Origin: Bidens hawaiensis
Lineage: Eukaryota; Streptophyta; Magnoliopsida; Asterales; Asteraceae
Direction of reading: 5' to 3'
DNA: 64,000 nucleotides
Assembly (NCBI GenBank): GCA_021521415.1
Contig: JAIQDT010006498.1
Span: 102,509 to 166,508 of the forward strand
Program-made: the position numbers and the translations under genes
Shown here: positions 58,852 through 64,000 of the stretch, piece after piece
Layout: the number at the start of each line of letters is the position of its first letter
How positions within the stretch are numbered: position 1 is the stretch's first letter
The notes under the pieces: generated by a model
What the model saw: only the letters and a program-made list of their open reading frames with translations
The model's database searches: none
Told to the model about the DNA's origin: nothing

Positions 58852-60183
58852 TCATAAGCGTAATGCAGATCGTCGCCAATAATATAGTGTCTAGCTCTAC
58901 TAGCTCTTCGTTGCCACGTAGACGATCGTATATCCTTCGGGATCGTAACAAAGCGAACGATCGTTTGATGAAGGATTACTTCAACGACACACCTACATTT
59001 AACGACGCAACGTTTCAACGTCGTTTTCGGATGTCTAAGCGTTTATTTTTGCGCATCGTGGGAGATTTGGAACGAAAGTATACATATTTTCAACAAAAAC
59101 CCGACGCAAGAGATATTTAGGATTCACCACCATCCAAAAGTGTACTTTGGTGCTACGCATCCTCGCATACGGCAACATGACCGACATCAACGACGAGTAT
59201 ATAAAGATGGCTGAGAAAACGACGCGAGACTCGTTGGAGAATTTTTTTCATCGGTAAAATTTAAATTGTTTACATTAATTATTGTTTTTAATATAAATAT
59301 TTTCTAATAATTTATTTGTATAGGAATAATACAATTATACGCTGGTCGTTATATGAGGATTCCAACTTCAAACGACCTGACTCGCATATATGATGTACAC
59401 GAAAGTAAACGTTCTTTCCGCGACATGATTAGGAGTATAGATTGCATGCATCGGGAGTGTGGCAACTATCTAACCGCACGGCGAGGTTAATACACTCGTG
59501 GTGACCATGGAGTACCAACGATTAGTCTTCAAGCCATTTGTTCACACGACCTCTGGATTTGGTCGGCCTACTTCGGCTTCGCCGGGTCCAACAACGACAT
59601 AAACGTTCTCAATGCGTCCCCCGTGCTAGAGTATTACATAGGCCGTAGCATACCGGTCTTACCGTTTTATGCCAACGATACCATCTATCGTCTCACATGC
59701 TATTTGAGAGATGAGATATATCTAGAGTACTCGATCATCGTCAAAACGTTTCAAGACCCGATCGAATAAAAAAAAGAATACTTTAAGAAGAAGCAAGAGT
59801 CCGCGCGAAAAGATATTGAGAAGTGTTTCGGGGTTCTAAAAAAACGTTGGCATTTTGTGAAAAACTCATGTCGTGTATGGACAATGGCAAAAATAAGCGA
59901 TGTCATGTATACGTGTATCATGTTGCATAATATGATTTTAGAAGACATTGGCAAAGCAATATGTCAACACTATATACCAGGAAGCGTTCTAGAACAGTTC
60001 CCTGAACCAACCGCAGAGCAACGAATGCAAAACATTCACGGGCTCACATCAAGTGAGATATATAACCAACTTCATGTGTGGGATAATCGTCCCGTTGAAG
60101 TTGAAGTAGAAGACGAGGAGGAAAACAGAGACGAGGAGGAGAACAATGACGAAGATGAAGACGAGGGCGAAGATAATGAATAG
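58852..60183 (+). pseudogene. PIF/Harbinger transposase, main part (broken)
   Basis: Pieces in different frames match plant Harbinger DDE transposases. They include KDYFNDTPTFNDATFQRRF and MSKRLFLRIVGDLERK (58958-59080), a stop near 59118, then the DDE core. In the core, the first Asp lies in SIDCMH (about 59440), the second in AGSNNDINVLNASP (about 59590) and the Glu in DIEKCFGVLKKRW (about 59812). A probable intron lies near 59255-59325. The C-terminal frame, 59857-60183, is open and ends in a run of Glu/Asp. Stops at about 59487 and 59766 and missing Trp residues show decay. It would cut and paste the element at TTA sites, and a functional relative could mobilise the MITE at 46605. Confidence 0.88.
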
Positions 60184-60496
60184 ATTGGTATTTTTATATG
60201 TATTTTTATTTTATTTTTTGGTGTGTTTTTTTATTTTGATTATAATTTATATTTTGATTATAATTTATAATTCTTTTTACTTAGTTAATTTAATAAATTT
60301 TAATAACTTAAATAGTTTTTGTTTTTTTAGTTTAATTACAAAAATAAAATAATAAAAAATAGTAACGACCCCTGGAGGGGTACAACACCATTACACCCCA
60401 AAAACAAAATTCTACTCTTTTTTGTCTCACGTGTTGCAATTCGCCTAATTTATAGCCCCTCCACTACACATAACCGAAATTGGAAAGCTCTTACGC

Positions 60497-60839
60497 TGTG
60501 TTCCCGAGTCTTATTTAAAGAGTGGAGGGGAAGGAAAGGAGAAGAAAATGTGAATGAATCATGTTCCAGAGATTTTTAAGGATGAGAGGGGAGGGGAAGG
60601 GAGAGAAAATACTAGAAAATTTAAGTGTATAACATCTTTCCAAATTGGAGTGATTATGAGTGAAAATGTGTTTGTATTATTAATTGCTTATTAACTCCTA
60701 CATTTTCTTTCCCTTTCCATCCATTTTCATTAAACTCGGGAACACAAAATAAAGTGACATATTTTCCTCCTCTCTCTTTCTTTTCTCTTTTAATTCTCCT
60801 TCTTTTCTTTTTTCTCCTTAAATAAAACTTGGGAACACA
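60497..60839. mobile_element. Possible MITE upstream of LFG copy C
   Basis: The left edge tgtgttcccgagtcttattt and the right edge aaataaaacttgggaacaca are imperfect inverted repeats. A third copy of the terminus (ctcgggaacaca) at about 60737-60748 suggests a nested or duplicated end. The interior is purine-rich on one side and pyrimidine-rich on the other. No target duplication was found. Confidence 0.55.
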
Positions 60840-61038
60840 TTGTTAAGAAAAACTTTATAGTTAAGTAAATTAGATTAGATTTCAACAAGGCTGCCTAGAA
60901 ACTTCCAGCGTTATACCACTAATCTTCTCGTCTTCATCCTTATATATATTATACAAATACAAATTCAAATTCAAAACCCTAACTACCCCATTTCCGATCA
61001 AATCACACACGCGTTCATCCATTCATTCATAATTCACC
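60840..61038 (+). promoter_or_regulatory. Likely promoter and 5' UTR of LFG copy C
   Basis: A TATA-like ttatatatattataca at about 60940-60955 lies about 90 bp before the start codon. The intervening caaattcaaattcaaaacc has the look of a plant 5' leader. Confidence 0.5.
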
Positions 61039-63131
61039 ATGTGGAATCGAACCTTCTCGAAACCCACCGACGTAGAATGGGGCACAGCCGAACCACTATA
61101 CCCAACGATGCTGGAGTCACCGGATCTCCGGTGGTCATTCATCCGTAAGATCTACACCATCGTCGCCATACAGTTACTCCTCACCGTCGCCGTCGGCGCC
61201 TTTGTTGTTTCATACCATCCCGTTGTCACTTTCCTGACAACTACTAGCGGCGGACTCGCTGTTTATATACTAATCATCATCACTCCGTTCATCAGTATGT
61301 AAATGTTTTTGGGATTTTGTTTAATTGTTTGTTTTTATGAGTTTTGTGTGGTTATGAGATTGATATCTGTTTTGTGGTGCAGCGCTTTGTCCGTTGTCGT
61401 GTTATTATCAGCGGCATCCGGTTAATTACGTGTTGCTTGGATTTTTACTATCTCGTTGGCGTTTGCTGTTGGTTTGACGTGTGCGTTTACTAGCGGTAAG
61501 TTGAAGATATTGTTGAATTTGTTTGGTTTATGAATTAACTACAAATTATATCTAATTGACAAATTTTACATTTCGGTTACTTGCCTTATGGATAGAGTAA
61601 AATCGAAACTTCGGTATGGTACTCGGTATATGGTTTTACTTGTTTTTGGTATCGGTATTTTTCAGTACGGTGCTGGTAATCTCAAATCATATTTCTGCAT
61701 TGAAATGTGAGATTAGTTATGGTGTATAGTGTTCTAGTGGTCATTGAATAATTTAGTTTAGCGATGGGATTACACTTGACTATAGTATATAAGATGATAG
61801 TGAAATGTGAAATACATAAATGATGATGCAACAAGATGAGTCCCAAGTTATTGGTTTCATCATGTTTTTGTAGTTGTAGAAGTTAGGATAACGAGATACT
61901 ATTAAGTACCAATATTATTGCCCTTCTTTATCAGTGTATTTCGCCTTTTTGGGCGTAAGCACATAGTTATATGTAGTAGTAGAGTTGATTTTCTATAGTC
62001 AGGCATATATTAGAGACGTACATTGCATAGGCAGTTATGCACTATGCAGCAGCTAGCAAATTGTATATATTAGTATTTGATTTTTTTGGGGATAACACGA
62101 TATTGTCATGGTCCAAGAACTGTTTATTCATATCTATAGGGGTGTTGGGATTCCTTATTTTGCCTCTTTTCATTAAGTTAATAAGTTACAAAAGTGTAAC
62201 TTCTAGAACTTTTCCTCTCACAATATAAGCAATCCCAAACATCTTATTACTTTTCAATAAGTTTATAAGTTATAAGTTAGTGAAAATAAGCAATCCCAAA
62301 CACCCCCTGTATGCAGTTTATAGGGGAGTAATCGTTACTTCTTGTAGCTATTATAGAGGGTGTTGTATCTCAATTCATTTTTAGGAAGGCTACTTATAAG
62401 TTGTAAGGTTAAGTTGTTATTAAACTTTCAACATGTTTCATCAAAGGTTATATGTCCCAAACTGGTTCAGGACCATGGTTTTGCAAATATGGCAGCCAAC
62501 TTGCAGCATACTGTTTTATTTGTAACCGTTTGCAAAGTTCAAATTGTTATTTGCAATTTCAAACTCTATTGTAGCTTTATAAATTGGAGAAGATTTAGCT
62601 ATTGTTTTCTGCAATTAACCAAACGCCATCTTTTAATTGTACTTTAGAAACAACTTGTTCAATTATGTGAAAATGTAAAACAATTGCAGGAAAGGTCATT
62701 TTGGAAGCTGTTATACTAACAGCAGCGGTGGTTGTGAGTCTCACTTTATTCACGTTTTGGGCTGCAAGACGAGGTTATGACTTCAATTTCTTGGGTCCCT
62801 TCTTGTTTGGTGCCATTATCGTTCTTCTCGTATTCTCACTCATTCAGGTCCGTCTATCATTCTCTTTAGATGTTTTGTCTATGGGTTGTGAACTTGTTAT
62901 TAACTCTTCTTAAATGTTATTGCAGATATTCTTTCCTTTGGGGAAGATTTCGGTGATGATATATGCTGGTCTATCTGCTATAATCTTTTGTGGCTACATC
63001 GTATACGACACTGATAATTTGATCAAACGATACACATATGATGAGTACATCTGGGCTGCTGTGGCTCTCTATCTGGATATCATTAATCTTTCCTTTCTTT
63101 GTTGAGTATATTGAGAGAGCTTGACAGGTAG
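61039..63131 (+). CDS. LFG: LIFEGUARD / BAX inhibitor-1 family membrane protein (copy C; two single-base frameshifts)
   Basis: Four exons (61039-61294, 61383-61495, 62690-62847, 62926-63131) give a TMBIM/LIFEGUARD protein of about 244 residues if two missing bases are allowed for. Marks are LESPDLRWSFIRKIYTIVAI, QRHPVNYVLLG, FTFWAARRGYDFNFLGPF, YIVYDTDNLIKRY (keeping the Asp that copy A lost) and YTYDEYIWAAVALYLD. Exon 2 is 113 bp against 114 in copy A: a T run near 61441-61446 (GGATTTTTACT) is one T short, and the raw frame reaches a stop near 61474. In exon 4, AATCTTTCCTTTC near 63084 is again one T short, giving an early TGA at 63103-63105 instead of TAG at 63129-63131. Both lie in T runs, so assembly error is as likely as real decay. 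The rest shows no damage. A hAT-like MITE lies in intron 2. Confidence 0.85.
62139..62306. mobile_element. Short MITE in intron 2 of LFG copy C
   Basis: The termini ggggtgttgggattccttat and ataagcaatcccaaacaccc are inverted repeats of about 24 bp with two or three mismatches. It is 168 bp with an AT-rich interior. The flanks do not give a clean target duplication. It is of the common plant GGGTGTTTGG type. Confidence 0.75.
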
Positions 63132-63549
63132 GTTAATGATTGTTGTGATTTGTCATACGTGCATTAAGTGTATTATTTCGAGAGAAATTGGTGTGAAAAC
63201 GTCGAATTTATTTTAGTGAAGATTGTTGTAAACATTCGGAGATGGCATATTCTTTTGTAAGCCATCTTATTCTGGACTCTTGTTTATTTAGTTGTTTATT
63301 GAAACGTGGTAGTTGTGAATAAGACTTCTGTTTGTTTGGGTCAAGTAGGTATGGGTTGATATCGTTCATACTAAATACAAACGAAACATGCTAACGAGTA
63401 ACTGCTTTTGAAGATCGTGTAAACACAACTACCGTAGAGTTTAAAAGCAGATTGTAGTTTGACAAAATGTTTTTTATGCCTGAAGCTAGATACAAATGGA
63501 CCACATGTCCTTTGTTAAATTTAAAGTGAATTGTGTCCTTGTGGGCGGG
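63132..63549. other. 3' flank of LFG copy C
   Basis: Probably 3' UTR and downstream DNA. A short polyadenylation-type signal is possible, but none stands out. It ends in the target duplication of the MITE. Confidence 0.5.
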
Positions 63550-63799
63550 TAGAGGTGCACAAAATAACCGGTTCCGGATGGTTCCTACCCGTACCCTACA
63601 TGTGGGTAGACCAGGTATATGATTTCTCCCCGAAACCGGAAATACCCGGTCAAAACCCGAAAAAACCCGGAGGAACGGTCAAAACCCGACCCGCAAAACC
63701 GGTTTCTATCCGAACCTGATTTGACTTTTGTTGACCATACCCGGAATCGGTTCCTACCCGGTTCCGGGTTTAGAAAATACCCGATTTTGTGCACGTCTA
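63550..63799. mobile_element. hAT-type MITE, 250 bp
   Basis: The ends TAGAGGTGCACAAAAT and ATTTTGTGCACGTCTA are inverted repeats with one mismatch. The 8-bp flanks TGGGCGGG (63542-63549) and TGGCCGGG (63800-63807) differ by one base, fitting a hAT target duplication. The interior is full of aacccg/cgggtt motifs and is non-coding. Confidence 0.88.
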
Positions 63800-64000
63800 T
63801 GGCCGGGTGATAGTTTCTCACTTTCTCACATGTTACGTTTTTTTTATTAGATTGTTAGACATAGTATGAAAGTAATCGTGTGACACTCTACAGGGAATTT
63901 GGTTTTATATGTATACTTTTCTTCTATTTAGATTATTCAGTTGTATAATATAAAAAGGATCTAACAAAAATTCGCATTTTTCAAAAGTTCACACAGACGA
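63800..64000. other. AT-rich non-coding end of the window
   Basis: Nothing recognised. Confidence 0.5.

Larger units (their letters stand above)
56170..60475 (+). mobile_element. PIF/Harbinger transposon, decayed, interrupted by a solo LTR
   Basis: The left end ggccacccgtagtggac is preceded by TTA. The right end, read on the minus strand, is ggttatgtgtagtggagg. These share gtagtgg with each other and with the Tourist-like MITE at 46605. Between them lies a Harbinger transposase gene, with an N-terminal piece at 56485-56596 and the rest from 58852, split by a 2,250-bp LTR. A run of 11 C at 56226-56236 lies near the left end. The right TTA duplication is not seen, so the right edge is approximate. 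Confidence 0.7.

Noticed and set aside
60146..60352. Hydrophobic open frame after the Harbinger transposase
   Set aside because: Translation of AT-rich DNA (Phe/Ile/Leu-rich) overlapping the transposase tail; no homology.

Overview
This window is plant nuclear DNA: AT-rich, with intron-bearing genes bounded by GT-AG splice sites and a dense load of LTR retrotransposons, a CACTA element, PIF/Harbinger, hAT and MITE copies, and a probable SINE. The style of the Tekay-like LTRs, the antisense extra ORFs of the Tat element and the SINE-like repeat suggest a eudicot, most likely Asteraceae. That placement is inference from family resemblance, not a database match.

Layout. 1-4.75 kb: a minus-strand Ty3/gypsy pol fragment, a solo LTR with a perfect 5-bp target duplication, and a Cassandra-type LTR carrying a 5S rRNA-like segment. 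4.75-7.4 kb: AT-rich DNA with no gene I can defend. 7.46-12.55 kb: a 15-exon JmjC dioxygenase gene (JMJ31-like). 15.25-15.41 kb: an orphan PEAPOD (TIFY4) exon on the minus strand. 17.05-18.47 kb: a four-exon LIFEGUARD/BI-1-family gene (LFG copy A). 18.79-21.59 kb: a non-autonomous CACTA element. 22.2 kb: the first exon of a second LFG copy (B), broken. 23.6-46.1 kb: nested retrotransposons. A Tat-lineage Ty3/gypsy element with antisense extra ORFs is interrupted by Tekay-like LTR sequence, which is joined to an Athila-lineage element. 46.2-47.3 kb: exons 3 and 4 of LFG copy B, with a Tourist-like MITE in the intron between them. 48-56 kb: a Helitron-like 3' end, a hAT transposase relic, a SINE, a CCA-rich tract and a Copia-like solo LTR. 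56.2-60.5 kb: a decayed PIF/Harbinger element split by a 2,250-bp solo LTR with a perfect target duplication. 61.0-63.1 kb: a third LFG gene (C), with two single-T losses in T runs.

How it fits together. The host genes are one nuclear or cytosolic Fe(II)/2-oxoglutarate oxygenase and a local family of seven-helix membrane proteins (LFG A, B, C). B looks like a duplicate of A that was torn apart by retrotransposon insertion. The rest is transposon history.

The most unusual signals are (1) four hairpin-forming repeats in the 56.6-58.8 kb solo LTR whose stems vary while base pairing is kept; (2) arrays of short repeated motifs at matching positions in two different Tekay-like LTRs; (3) an Athila element with very similar LTRs but about nine nonsense codons; and (4) LFG A lacking a conserved aspartate that LFG C keeps.
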